Of a stretch of 24,148 nucleotides of DNA, positions 1 to 10,523 are shown in pieces (within the stretch, counting starts at the first letter, position 1; every line of letters starts with the position of its first letter). The notes below the pieces were generated by a model. It was not told the origin of the DNA and did not search any database. It was given only the letters and a program-made list of their open reading frames with translations. The stretch is from NCBI GenBank assembly GCA_024741835.1, contig JAENRP010000492.1, forward strand, positions 619 to 24,766, in the 5' to 3' direction. This DNA is from Diplocarpon mali. Its lineage: Eukaryota > Ascomycota > Leotiomycetes > Helotiales > Drepanopezizaceae. Position numbers and translations under genes: made by a program.

Positions 1-589
1 AGGTATATATATTATATATATTATATGATATAAATGTGTATGACATGGATAGTATGGATTGGGATACGTATTATCAAGTATGTATTAGAGTAGGTGGATT
101 AAATGGATGATATGGATTAGATGGATTATATGTTATGTACGACGATAAATTAAGACATGTAGTGTGAATATATAACATGTAGGGTGGATATATAATATGG
201 AGTGGGGACATATAACACATAATATATAATATACATTGTAGATTGTGATATTACACGTAATATACAGCTGGTCATACATAATATCACCCGTAGTATGCCC
301 CTCCCGGCTGACGAGGTAGGGAGGGCAGGTGCCTCGGCATATGTACGGGATCCTGGATCGGGAGAAGGGGCGTAGCTCATCTCACCCTGGCCTGGCCCGA
401 ACGCGACCGCGCACAAGCGGCCGGTAAGCGACCGACCCGCCTTCACGTGCGGCGAGCAAGGCAGACAGTCGTCGACGCTCGTCGCCGGTCTGATCTCCCC
501 GTCCAGGATACCGTGTGTAGAGGACTTGGATCCTCTCGAGATGCTAGGGACGGGGATCAGGAGCAGGCTAGGGTCACTGATCAGGGTCC

Positions 590-690
590 TTGATCAGGTT
601 GATCAGGTTGATCAGGGTAAGGGAGGGTCTGGGAGGGTGGGAGAGGGTGAGGGACAGGGTGAGGATCAGGGTGAGGATCAGGCGCCGACT
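590..690. repeat. Short minisatellite, gatcagg units
   Basis: Three perfect tandem copies of the 9-bp unit ttgatcagg occupy 590-616. A degenerate G-rich tract follows, with repeats of the type gggtgaggatcagg up to about 690. The tract is purine-rich on the plus strand. It sits about 30 bp outside the outer LTR and is part of the flank, not of the element. Confidence 0.75.
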
Positions 691-712
691 CTATCATGCC
701 GTCGAGGAAGCG

Positions 713-717
713 GCTAC
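713..717. repeat. Target site duplication, outer element (left)
   Basis: The five bases gctac directly precede the TGT that starts the outer 5' LTR. The same five bases directly follow the outer 3' LTR at 23424-23428. A 5-bp duplication is typical of Ty3/gypsy-type integration. Confidence 0.85.
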
Positions 718-852
718 TGTGGAGTGCTAGTCCGGAATAGGCTAGAATAGAGCACGTGGGCACTAGTGTAGGAGGGATAAAACTTATAGCTATACCATAC
801 CTAATATAATAACCTTTTCCCCCTTTTCTAAGGTATTACTACCCCTACGTTT
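718..852 (+). repeat. Outer element 5' LTR (135 bp)
   Basis: It aligns without gaps to 23289-23423. By eye about 11 of 135 positions differ, and all are transitions. This copy begins TGTGG, whereas the 3' copy begins TATAG, as expected if two G-to-A changes hit the latter. The right edge is uncertain by one base, because the end reads ttt(a/g) rather than the usual CA. Confidence 0.88.
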
Positions 853-901
853 AGTGACCTACGCAGGGAAGTATAGCAAGCTTTCTCATCTCCATTCAAT
901 T

Positions 902-3268
902 AAGTGGACTAATACTCGGAACCCTTCTTAAAACCTAGTTAAGACGCAAAGAAGACCAGAGATACGTCCGATACCCTTGCCATTTATAGACTTAAAGATT
1001 TAGCAACTAATACTCTAGAATAAGCAATTGAAGAGGAACTTCAATAAGAGCAAGGAGAAGGGAATGATACAATTAGCATAGGAGTATAACGAGTAAGAGT
1101 CTTGCCCTAGAGCTCTTCCTTAATAAGCGTTATCGACTCTGCAGCTGGAAAATTCTATACATCTACCCAGACCCTATAAGGAAGGAGTAGATAATAAACC
1201 CTTTACCTTAAGACTAGCTTTAGGACTACTTATTCCTTCCTCTTTAATAGAACTAATAAAGCTCTTAATAAGTCCTTGCTATTTAGAAATCCTACAAAAG
1301 GCCTGGAGGGACTACAAAGAGAGTACATATAATAATACCTTTCTACTCTAGAGGTATAAAGGCCGCTGGAGAAGCATCTCACTAATAGACCTATCTAATT
1401 CAGACCCGAGCACGCCTCTATTCTCCCCTACTATTATATAAGGAGACTTATAGCATAAGGAGAGTATCTTACCTTTGTTTTGCCCTATGAACCAGGACTT
1501 CTTTAAGGCTACTACTAAACAAAGGAATACCTAATGCTCTTCCTCACCTAGCCTACTTAAATCAAGCTAATAACTGCCCTTAATAGCTATATACTTTCAA
1601 AAGATGCCTAAATTCGAGAGGTACAAGGACTATAATAGAGAAATGCTAGTAGAGCTATAGCTTAATAGACTCAACTACGACTTTAAAGTAGATAAACAGT
1701 TCTTGCCTCCTCTTACAATCTACTTAAGAGCTATCTCTATCCTACTTAAGGAAGAGGCTTCTTACCGCTTTAGATCCAACTAGCAGATAAAGAGCATTAT
1801 AGCTAATAGAATCACTACTACTAAAGAAGATAGGCAGGAGGTAATCGAATGATTAAAGACTTAGTTCCTAAATGAGGATAATCCTATAGAGGAGCTAGAT
1901 ATTATAATAGAGGTAGCCAATCTTTAGCAAGGCCTACTTAAGAACTTAGCCTCTTACTATTAGAGGACTACTATATTGCTGAAGAAAACTGGCAGCAAGG
2001 ACCTCGATCGGAATGTCCCTCTATCCCTTATACCCTTATAAAAGGACTCAGACTAGTACATTCTTAAGTCTATTACATCGGCCTTTATGCAAGGAGTATA
2101 CGATAATAAGCTCAGATCTTACGCTTTAAGCAATAACGTTCTACTGCTTCTATGCCTTTAGAGGGCCTATAATACCCTTTGCTTATTGCAATCTGCCCTT
2201 AAGGCCTAAGAGAAAATCGAGGCGGAGATTGAGAAGCAATAATACTATAAGCGCTTAGAATCCTATATAAAGAACTATTTAAGGGTCTTAGTTCAATCTG
2301 CCCTAGCCTCCTTAGATAATAGGAATTATACTCCTATTACTAGAGAAGATACTAAAAGATAATGCTTAGCATTAGCTATAATAATAAGAGGTTATTAACC
2401 TCCTCTAGTCTTCAAGCCTACGCCTAGGCCACTAACTACTACCTAAGAGAGTCCAGCCTTCCTTCGGCAAGGACCTCCTCTAACCTACCTAGTTTAAGAA
2501 GGGCGTCCTAAGCACAATGCCTAAAATTAGTAAAACGACTATCGAAACCCTTAGAGAAGGGCAATACCAAACTAGAATACGGAATAGAGGGGGGTATCAA
2601 ACTATAATAGCATAGTACCTCTCTATTAGCAGTACGCTTTAAAACCGGCCTCCGACTCGTCTAACCCTTTTATCAACCGATTAAGGATATGGACCAGAAT
2701 TAAGGATAGGCCTCTATATATTAAGTATAGGAAGTGTAGTTATTATAAGGACAAGTGCACTCGGCCGCCTCTAACCTCCTGGGAAAAGGCCTACCTTAGG
2801 TCAATTGTCTTCCTTAAGTCTACTGCCTTAGTTTATTATATTAAGATCTATATAGAAGAAGGATAGCACTATAATTATAAGAGGTATGCTAATAGTAGTC
2901 GCTCCGCAGCGCCTATACCTGCCTCTATTAGAATAGATCCCGAAATAAGGATATTGCTAAAAGAATTCAATAGATCGCAAAGAGCAGTAGTAAAGGATAT
3001 TAACGAACCTACTATAGTCTCCAACCTAGTAGAGGTAAGAGGTATTAAATATTATAACGCTATATATAATATTAAAGAAGATGCACCTCCTTAAGCTACC
3101 TCCTTCTTAATAGATAGGAAAGGGGTTCAGAAGAGAGTACGAATAGCTAGTTTATCCAACGATACTACCTAGGCGGAACCTAAGAGATAACCTCAAGGGA
3201 AGCAAGCTAGCGTAGACCCTACTGGAAAGAAGAAGGCAACCTTTAGGGAGAAGAAGCTTCGTTATCTA
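902..3268 (+). pseudogene. gag: Outer element Gag, 5' part of ORF1 (RIP-degraded)
   Basis: One frame (codon starts at positions = 2 mod 3, for example 902 and 2735) gives a continuous protein-like reading if in-frame TAG and TAA are taken as former Trp or Gln codons. The stretch around 1622-2400 is rich in charged and leucine residues with helical spacing, as in Gag capsid domains. Near the end a Cys cluster (Cys codons 2735-2737 and 2756-2758, with Tyr codons where more Cys would be expected) and a second H/Y-rich group at about 2865-2890 suggest zinc binding. The frame is cut at CGT TAT CTA by inner copy A and resumes at 10836. The original ATG is not identifiable, and the frame is open back to about 854. 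Assignment as Gag rests on position and Cys cluster more than on a recognised fold. Confidence 0.75.
3264..3268. repeat. Target site duplication, inner copy A (left)
   Basis: The five bases atcta precede copy A and atctg follows it at 10831-10835. The single difference is a G/A transition, as expected from later RIP. It lies within the coding frame of the outer element. Confidence 0.85.
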
Positions 3269-3575
3269 TATAACGACACAGAACCGCCAAAGTGCAGGAT
3301 CAAGTATAGGAGCAAGAAGTGGTGCAAAAGGCGTATTCTATAGGTCTAATACAAAGGAAACGAAGAAGTTAAAGAACCCTCCTTAGGGGAGAGCCCTTCT
3401 TCCTTATATATATAGTAGCTAGAAGCTCTATTGCCCGTTCACGTAATATTATGCAAGAATATCCTTTTGCCCCTTCAGGGTCGATTTGAGAAAACCCTAC
3501 ATTGAATCGAGATTGCAAAACCTTAAAACGCCATACTCCCAGGTAATTGCACTAAGTGGAGGTGCAGCTATTATA
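3269..3575 (-). repeat. Copy A 3' LTR (307 bp)
   Basis: It aligns gap-free with 10524-10830, 13589-13895 and 20844-21150. Against the 10524 copy I count about 24 differences in 307 bases, all transitions. The ends read tataac...attata here and tataac...gttaca at 10830, which points to ancestral TGTAAC/GTTACA inverted ends. It is the 3' LTR because the element runs on the minus strand. Confidence 0.93.
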
Positions 3576-3578
3576 CTA

Positions 3579-3590
3579 CCCCCCCCCTTT
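3579..3590 (-). other. Polypurine tract of copy A
   Basis: On the minus strand the sequence reads AAA followed by nine Gs and then tag, immediately upstream of the 3' LTR. This is the expected place and composition for the primer of plus-strand DNA synthesis. Copy B has the equivalent tract with one G-to-A change at 13901. Confidence 0.8.
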
Positions 3591-3810
3591 AAGAACGCTT
3601 GCCTATAAGCGTTAAGAGGTCGTGACGATTTTCGTATAGTAATGTACTTAGCACATTATTATACAAACGGTACTATTCTATATTTGGTTTAGCGCAAGTT
3701 GCATTATATACTCAAATTTGTTTTTCCCCCCGTAGGATCTTCCTTCTTTAGCACAACAACCACACACCATCGCATAGGTCCCTTACTCCTACTACTATAG
3801 CGTAGGGCTA
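3591..3810. other. Upstream region of the antisense gene, copy A
   Basis: A 220-bp stretch between the polypurine tract and the proposed start of the plus-strand accessory gene. It includes tactac-type simple repeats and several AT-rich words that could serve as a promoter, but I recognise no specific element. A minus-strand open frame at 3704-3910 overlaps it and looks incidental. Confidence 0.4.
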
Positions 3811-4810
3811 ATGCATAGTAGCAGAAACAATTACTACTACTACCACTAACCACTATAAGTAAGTTTGCCCTAGTCCAAGGTCGAATCGCATCTAATACGC
3901 GTAGTGCCAATTCCCCTGCCGTCAGGCGCCCTTGCGGTAGCCCACCGCGTATGCTGCTATCAATGCGTGCGGCGCCTTATGCGCGATATTATGTATAAAT
4001 GCGAGTTCGAATCGGAGCGTAGTAAGAAGTGCTACTAGTGCCAGGAGCAGAAGGCGGAGTGCATCCCCGTAAGTACCTCGAATCGAGTCCAAAGTTCTAG
4101 TCGCGCTAACACTTGTTTATAGCTTCCCTCCTATATCGGTAAGGAGTTCGCAACGCTATCCGCGGCCCTTAAGGAGTAGCAGGAGGAGGCTGCCTAGCAG
4201 CAAGAGGAGGATAATAGCAGTAACAACGACGATAACAACGCTTAGGCGGTTTCGGCAGGGAATCGCAAGATACTCTATCAGGAGGCGGTCTAGCGCGCCC
4301 GGATTCTCGTCAACCTCCTGCTAGTAGCCAGCGCAAAGGCTCTAACTAGCCGCTCCCAACTAGAGCGTGCTAGCCTTGCGGAGCTCCGCTCTATAGCTAA
4401 AGCCACGGCAAGCCAGCTAGAGGGGATCCAGGCGACAGTTGCCGTAAGTTAAACCCGAATTAGTATCAAATCGACCGCTGACTTTCTAATAGGAGCGCGG
4501 CGACCTTATCGAGTCCTAGCTAGCGAGGTTGGAGCAATCCAGCCGAACTATGCTAAGCCTCCTAGGGTCTATCACCGCGTTAGTAAAGCGGACCGCTATA
4601 GCGGCAGAGTCTCTTATAAGGGGAGGGAGGCTCGCAGTAGCAAGGGTAGCGTCAGGCGCAGCAGCCAGTAGGGCGGCGCCAGCGGCGGCAAGAGAAGGAG
4701 GTCAGGGTTATTCCAAGCGGAAGCGTATTTGAGAGGCGAGCTCTAGCTCTAGAACAGAGTTGGAGCTTATCTCCTTAAGCGTAGAGGAGGAGGGGTCAGA
4801 GGAGTTATAA
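3811..4810 (+). pseudogene. Antisense spliced accessory gene of the inner element, copy A
   Basis: Three exons are proposed: 3811-4068, 4123-4443 and 4493-4810. Introns are 4069-4122 (54 bp) and 4444-4492 (49 bp); both start GTAAGT, contain a branch-like GCTAAC or GCTGAC, and end TAG. Splicing keeps one frame to TAA at 4808-4810, with in-frame TAG, TAA and one TGA readable as RIP hits. Exon 1 codes a Cys cluster in which Cys-Cys-Tyr-Gln-Cys is followed by three further Cys-containing segments, including KKCYxCQ and AEC, as in a zinc-binding module. Exon 2 is helix-like and Leu/Ala-rich. Exon 3 holds a basic SKRKR segment, then an acidic Glu-rich tail. The predicted protein is about 300 residues, probably nuclear. 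The ATG at 3811 is a guess. The Cys pattern resembles that of fungal hypothetical proteins I recall; no function is known to me. Confidence 0.65.
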
Positions 4811-4900
4811 AAGGAGGGGGCAGTTAGCCTAGTATTATTTTTTTTCTATTTTTACTATTTTTCTCCTTTTTTTTTTTTTTTTTTATTTGTATTTTTAAAT
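4811..4900. terminator. Convergent 3' ends with T-tract, copy A
   Basis: The 90-bp gap separates the antisense gene's TAA (4808-4810, plus strand) from the pol stop codon (4901-4903, minus strand). It contains several T-rich runs, including 18 consecutive Ts at 4867-4884. It probably serves as the shared transcript-end region for the accessory gene, but I see no defined poly(A) signal. The same tract is present in copy B. Confidence 0.45.
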
Positions 4901-7900
4901 TTATTTACTAACCCGTTTCGCGTCCGGCCTATTATCTTCCAAGTGACTATAATCATCTATACCACTTTCCTAAGCCTTTAGCCAAGCTTATAGGTTCTAA
5001 GGTAGTCCTAGCTTTATAGGATTGGCCTAATAAAAGTCGCGAATCTTATATAAAGATCCTATAAAATTTAAGGCGTAATACTAACTCAAATCAAGGTCAT
5101 AACCAGTCTATTTAACCTAGTACTTTAGCTTTCCTTAAGATAGGCGTATACCTAGTATCTTAGATACTTTATACTCTTCTTACCTAACAATCTTTTCTAT
5201 AGTAAGCCAGGGTTATTCCTAACCTAGCAAAGGGTTCTGCAAATCTTTGAATAATAGCTCTAGCACAAAGACATTATATATTATAAAACCTATAGGCAGC
5301 TTAATCTAATATAAATTGCCTACCTTCTTAAAAACCTTAAAAGGACTATCCTATTAATTGGCCAGTTTCCTACTAAGGCAGTAGTTCTTAAGATTTTTTA
5401 TCAAAAGGTAGACTATATCTCCAAGTTTCCAATCAATCTCCCTTTAATATTGATTTATAGACTTACGCATTTTCTCTTAAGCGCGTTCTATATTACCTTT
5501 CGCTACTTCCTAAGCTGCGTGCATCCTTTCTACTACTAGCTTAGCTTCTGCCTAGTTCAATTTCTCCTATAAGCTGGACGTTTTCGAAGAGATCCAGTCC
5601 CAACTTATCCAAGGCGCAACTCTATACCTAAGCTAATATAGGGTTATACCAATCGAAGCGTAAAGGAGAGTCGATTGCGCATAATCTATTAATAGAATCA
5701 GTTTACTCTAATTATCTTAATAGTAATTAACAAAAGGCTATAGCCTTAAATTAATATACTTATTTATAATCTCTATTTAGCCATCAGTCTTCTTATAGTA
5801 CGCTATAGAGAGTTTAATCTTAATACCAATAATGCGGCAGAACTCTCTCTAGAATAAGAAGACAAATTAGGGGCCTTGGTTAGAGGTAATTGTCTCTAGA
5901 GTATAGCCGAATTGATAAATCCACTAAACGAACAGTCGGGCAGTTCCTTAAGCGTCGATATCTTTTTAATAAGGAATCGTAATAGCACTCTTACTAAGTC
6001 GGTCTATAAAAACCAGGATTCGATCAAAGCCGTGCTTATCAAAAGGGAAATCCTTAAAATCTATACACAAGTGCTACATAGGATAGTTAGGAATAGGGAG
6101 GGACTATAGGAGACCTTATTATTTAATTGTCTTCAAATGCGAGAATTAATAAGGTCTGCAGTTTGCGACGAATCTTTTGCAGTCCGAACCCATCCTAACC
6201 CAATAGTACTTAGGAGCGAGTAGCTAATAGGTCTTCAAGCCACTAGGGTGCGCGCTTAAAGGTTGGTCATAAGCTTCCTAAATTAAACAAGTGCATAAGG
6301 GAGTATTATAGCGTACGCAAAGACGCTCCTTAAAGTAAAGCAATCTGTCTTTTAAAGAGTAGTTCTTAGGGAGGTCGGCGCGAATCTTTTAAAAGGATTC
6401 GCAGTTATTTTAATAAAGCTTCTCAATCAAATCAAAGGAATCCTTAGGTTGATTCGAGGTCGAATCGGGATTATTAGTTAACATTAAGGCAAGGGTGCCT
6501 TTGGCAGATTCGGCGAGAAATTTATCAGCCAGTTTAGTATTGATTTAAGTGTCCAACTAGGCAAGAGAAAGCAAAACTTAGGATCAGCTATCTAGCTTCG
6601 CTTATTTATAAACCAGCATATCCTACTCTTAGCGGCTAAGAATATCAGCCTTTTAATTATCTTTGCCAGGAGTATATACGATTTGAAAATTAAAATTAGA
6701 TAGAAATTCCATCTATCAGCACTATTTCGCGATTAGAACCTTAATAATTATAAAGTACTTAAGGAAGCGGTAATCTAAGTAAATATTAACTCGCTCTTTA
6801 AGTAATATAAGCTTAGGTCTCCATTTATAATAGGATTCAATAATAGCAAAGAGTTCCTTATTATATATTTCCCAATTAGGTTTATAACTAGAGAGTATAT
6901 GCAAATAGAAGCCAATTAGGTACTATTGCTTATTAGAGTATTACTAAGAAAGTACTCTAGCGATAACGCTATTAAAAGCATTAGTTTCCAGCTTTATAGG
7001 CAAGTCGGGGTCAAAATGGCAAATCCGCTAAATTGAGAGCAACTGCTTGCAAAGCTCTTTAAAAGCGATTCGGCACTCTTCCGTCCAATTCCAGGGCACC
7101 GTCGGTCGGGTCAGAACCAAGAGGGGTTTGGCGATTAGCCTGAAGTTGCGAATAAATTATCAGTAGAACCCGCAAAATCCTAGGTAGGACTTCACTCTAA
7201 TGACAGTTTTCAGGTACTTCCAATTGCGCAATAGTTCGACCTTTTCAAGGTCCAGTTCGATCCTAGTCGTTATTAAAACGTAGCTAAGATATTAAGTTTA
7301 AGTAATATAAAACTCGCACTTCTTAATATCTGCTTAAAGGCCAGCCTCCAAGAGTCGTTTCAGCACCCTTTCAATATGGCCCTAATGCTCCTTAACATTC
7401 TCAAAGTAAATCAAAATGTTATTTAAATACACTATGCAAAAATCATTTAAGTAATTCAAAAGAACGTCATTCATATACTACTAGTAAGTACTAGGTCTAT
7501 TATAAAGGCCAAATGGGAGAACCTTGCATTTATAGGATCTGTACCTTATTCGAAAGGTAGTATATTCCTCTGATTTAGGGTCCATTCGTATCCGATTAAA
7601 AGCGGCTCGAATATCCAGTTTTGTAAAAATCTTAGCTTTAGATACTCGCCCTAAAAGCTCGTCTATCCTCGGAATCGGGTAAGCGTCTTTCCGAGTTAGT
7701 GCATTTAGCTTCCGGTAGTCTATGCAAAATCGGAGGCTACCGTCGGCCTTCTTTATAAATAGTACTAGCAAAGCAAAGGGGCTAGTACTTGTCTCAATAA
7801 AGCCTTTGTTTAAATTCTCAAGTAAGTACTCCTTTATAACCTTAAGCTCCTTAATAGATTGGCGGTAGAGGGGCGAATAGGCGTTAAGCAGGGGCCCTTC

Positions 7901-8920
7901 TAGCTGTATCTTATAATCGTAGTACCAATAGGGAGGGAGGGTATCTGCATCCCTTTTTAAGAAGGCTTGTCTTAGAGATCAGTACTGTTTCAAGAGTCGA
8001 TTGTTAATTAGCTTTTCGACATCAGGATTCTCAGGCTTATATCTTTCCTTTAGAATCCTATCCACTTTATAAATACTAGTTTAAAAGAACTCAGTCTCCT
8101 TACGCTTCATATTATAATAAAAGGTGTTAGCACTGATTTCGCAAATAGGAACTGCGGCTTTAAGGCATTTGCGAATAGGGTTAGAACGTAATTGATTCGT
8201 ATTAGGCAGTATTCCCAGATCTGGCTTAGTCAAAGGCAGGGGCGCTGGCCTAGTAATAGCAATAGGGATCTCGCGCCTAGCTAGGACTACCAAATTGACG
8301 CAGGACTATCTTCTATTGATCTATCAAGCTTTATCTATAGCCATTTCTCATTCTCTACAATTAACGTCGGCTTGATGATCGGATCGGATCCGAAGTCCTT
8401 TAAAAGGGGGAAGACGAATGACGATTTCCTTCGCAAATCGGGGAGATAGGGGGTAATATAAAGGCCATACAAATCGGTTTTCCTTTGGATCAAGTTTGAG
8501 TCGGAATCGGCGTATCCATTTGACTCCAATAATAGCGTTGCGCTTACCTAAGTCGAGAATAACCCAGGGGCAGTTGTAAATACGCCTTCTATCAATTATC
8601 AAGTGAAAGCGCATATAGTGCATAGCTTGCGTGCGAATGGTATTTTAAAATCCACAGATAGGAATAAGGGCTAGAAGAGGAAGAATTTTAAAGCCAGTCG
8701 CTTTCAAAAGACGTATAGAAAGGGAACGATTCAAAAATAGGTAACTAAGGGCTCTAGTATCTACTAAAGCTAATAACAATACTCTAAGTCCATTTATACT
8801 AATAGTATAAGAGGTTAGGAATTACTTCCCTCCTATTAAAGAGTTAAGGTCTAGCTTCAATAAGTCGCACTTTCGCAGGCCTAAGTAGGAGTCTTTTCCT
8901 AGGCCTCTTCGTTTTCTTAA
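4901..8920 (-). pseudogene. pol: Pol of inner element copy A: PR-RT-RNase H-IN-chromodomain (RIP-degraded)
   Basis: A single minus-strand frame runs from the Gag overlap (about 8920) to TAA at 4901-4903. Protease: LVDTxA-like motif at 8750-8761, now DTRA. RT: about 7950-7100, with the conserved [21 protein letters not shown] and LPFGL blocks; the YLDD box at 7418-7429 reads YLNN. RNase H: around 6722-6960, with the NWEI..KEL..I block. Integrase: about 6480-5200, including the DFKDFP..KHG block, SNQGPQFV at about 5862-5884 (Asp changed to Asn) and the DGQIEI Glu at 5771-5773. The tail at about 5170-4990 has ILGIR..GKLKYxVKxTGYD, a chromodomain, which makes this a chromovirus. Both polymerase Asp codons and the protease Gly are lost, so it is dead. 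Confidence 0.92.
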
Positions 8921-10215
8921 TCTTCCTCTATTTCAACCCTATTCTCAATTGAGTCTAAAGTCGGATCATCTTCCTCTGCATCTTCTAAGGCATTGATCTT
9001 GCTTGCAAAAGGGCACTCGGTCTTATAGTGACTAGTTTTACCATAGGTCTAATAGGTGGCTTGCTTAAGGGGCAAAGTAGGAGAACTAGCCTTAGCTGGC
9101 GTGTCTTAGCGAAAAGGGGTGGTAGACTTCGGGGCTGGTGGCCTAGAAACTCAGGTGGTATTTCCAGCGCTTGGACCGCGAGCGGCCTTATTAAGGAGCG
9201 AACCGGATGTCTTCTAATATAATACCAAGGTCGCCTTGCTTCCAGTCGAAGGGTTAAGAAGTTAGTTACTTCAGCGTTCGGCATTAAGGGCGTTCAATTA
9301 GTTGACTATAATAGTATAGTCCTTCCCCTAGGAGGCCTTAGCTAGAGCGCAGGTAGCTCTAAGCTAAGGGATAATCTTATTCCATATAAAGAAGAACCAC
9401 TTAGATCTTAAGACCTTTCCTTAGATCGCAGCAGATTAGAATCGGGCCCGAAACTAAGGGAAAGTTTCTCTAGAATAACCGGCTTCTCCTATATAAAGGT
9501 AATGAAAAGTAGATCGAAACAGGTCCACCTCTTAGCCAGTCAAAAAGTAACTGCTTAGCAGTTCCACCATTTCTTAACAGTTCCGAAAGGGGTTAGTCTC
9601 TAAAAGGTACTAGGGTTCAAGGTACATTCGGGCTTATCCCATAGTAGATCCCTAAATAAGGGCTCGGCGAGCTCGCTCATTCGGATACAGGTCAGCGTTG
9701 ACTTACAGTCGGTCCTGGACTAAAGCTAACTACTACTTATATATTAAGGAGGTTCTATTATCAAAGGAGGTGATCTTTTCAATCAGCTGAATTTTTAGCC
9801 GTTTTATATCTGTATCGACTTCCGAAGGAGGCTAAGTCTCGCAAGGGTAGGTAGAATCTCGCTCGGTAGTCTAATACACGCGCTAAGCCGTTTCTTAGCT
9901 TTGATAAGCTAGGGTCTTTAAGCTAAAGATAGCCTAGGCAATCCGGCTAATCTCGCTTTACAATTATCAATTAGATTAGTCTTAGCGTTATATAGATTCC
10001 TCTAAACCTAAGACTATTCCTTATAAGACGTTCGGGTTCGAAAAGTCTCATTTATCTCAATTAGCTTAGCTATATTGTTATAGTCTCTTGCCCTTAGCAG
10101 CAGAGGAAGGTCCGGCCCTAGGGGCTGGAGTAAGGGTACTCCCTATAGAAGCTAGTTCCCTAAACGAACCAGGTACATTCCATATTTGCTAACTTCCAGC
10201 TAATAGGGAATTCAT
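8851..10215 (-). pseudogene. gag: Gag of inner element copy A (RIP-degraded)
   Basis: ATG at 10213-10215 opens a minus-strand frame that stays protein-like to a TAG at 8851-8853 (about 454 codons), reading internal TAG, TAA and TGA as former Trp, Gln or Arg. The C-terminal half has a Ser/Thr/Pro/Ala-rich linker, then a zinc knuckle at 9013-9054 in which the pattern CxxCGKxGHxxxxC survives as YxxYGKxSHYKTEC. Two Cys became Tyr and one Gly became Ser, all by G-to-A. A highly acidic tail with EDAEEDD follows. Gag overlaps the start of Pol, which is in the -1 frame. The in-frame TGA at 8857-8859 is CGA in copy B, so it is a RIP product. Confidence 0.85.
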
Positions 10216-10523
10216 TTTACCAATTTTGATTTCAATAGGGATTTGGTTAAAAAGGGGTTCTATAGAAAAAGGGTTCTAATAGCGTGGTACTCTCCTAACT
10301 TCTGCCTATAGCACTTCTACAAAAGGAGTAATTGAGAAAATCCGGCTAATAAAAGCGTTCCTCAATTATACTAGTTAATAAGCTACACTCAAGCTTCCAG
10401 TTTGTCCAGGAGATCTCTAGGATCCTAACTCTATCGAAAGTCGAAACAACCGCGAATCGATTTTCAAAAGGGGTAGGATATTATTAAAAGCCGTCCCTAG
10501 CAGAGAAGAACTTCTTTGTTTAA
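10216..10523 (-). other. Copy A leader between 5' LTR and Gag
   Basis: A 308-bp stretch between the 5' LTR and the Gag ATG. On the minus strand it starts TTAAACAAAGAAG right after the LTR, where a primer binding site is expected. I do not recognise it as complementary to a particular tRNA 3' end. No other feature is visible. Confidence 0.5.

Larger units (their letters stand above)
1..717. other. Left flank, no supported gene
   Basis: This is the single-copy flank outside the nested elements. Positions 1 to about 290 are very AT-rich, with many degenerate tatata and tatggat-like words. About 295-500 is GC-rich with ordinary CpG-containing sequence and lacks the stop-dense texture of the elements. 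A small minisatellite follows at 590-690. I see no gene with recognisable motifs, no tRNA and no convincing spliced frame. The change in composition at 718 agrees with the LTR boundary placed there. Confidence 0.7.

Noticed and set aside
150..446. A 98-codon minus-strand open frame in the left flank
   Set aside because: It crosses from GC-rich into AT-rich low-complexity sequence, and its C-terminal half reflects the base composition. No recognisable domain.
526..763. Overlapping open frames on both strands near the minisatellite
   Set aside because: They translate the gatcagg and ggtgagg repeats (Asp-Gln and Pro-His strings), and one runs into the outer LTR.
3704..3910. A 68-codon minus-strand open frame upstream of and overlapping the accessory gene
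   Set aside because: It lies across a region that in the other direction carries the spliced Cys-cluster frame. It shows no protein motif.
5912..6109. Plus-strand open frame opposite the integrase
   Set aside because: The minus strand here encodes the recognisable integrase block DFKDFP...KHG; the plus frame is a shadow.
8985..9284. Minus-strand open frame over Gag in a different frame from the zinc knuckle
   Set aside because: The neighbouring frame gives the CCHC knuckle remnant and links to the Gag ATG at 10215, so the longer open frame is incidental. The plus-strand frame at 9028-9222 is likewise a shadow.
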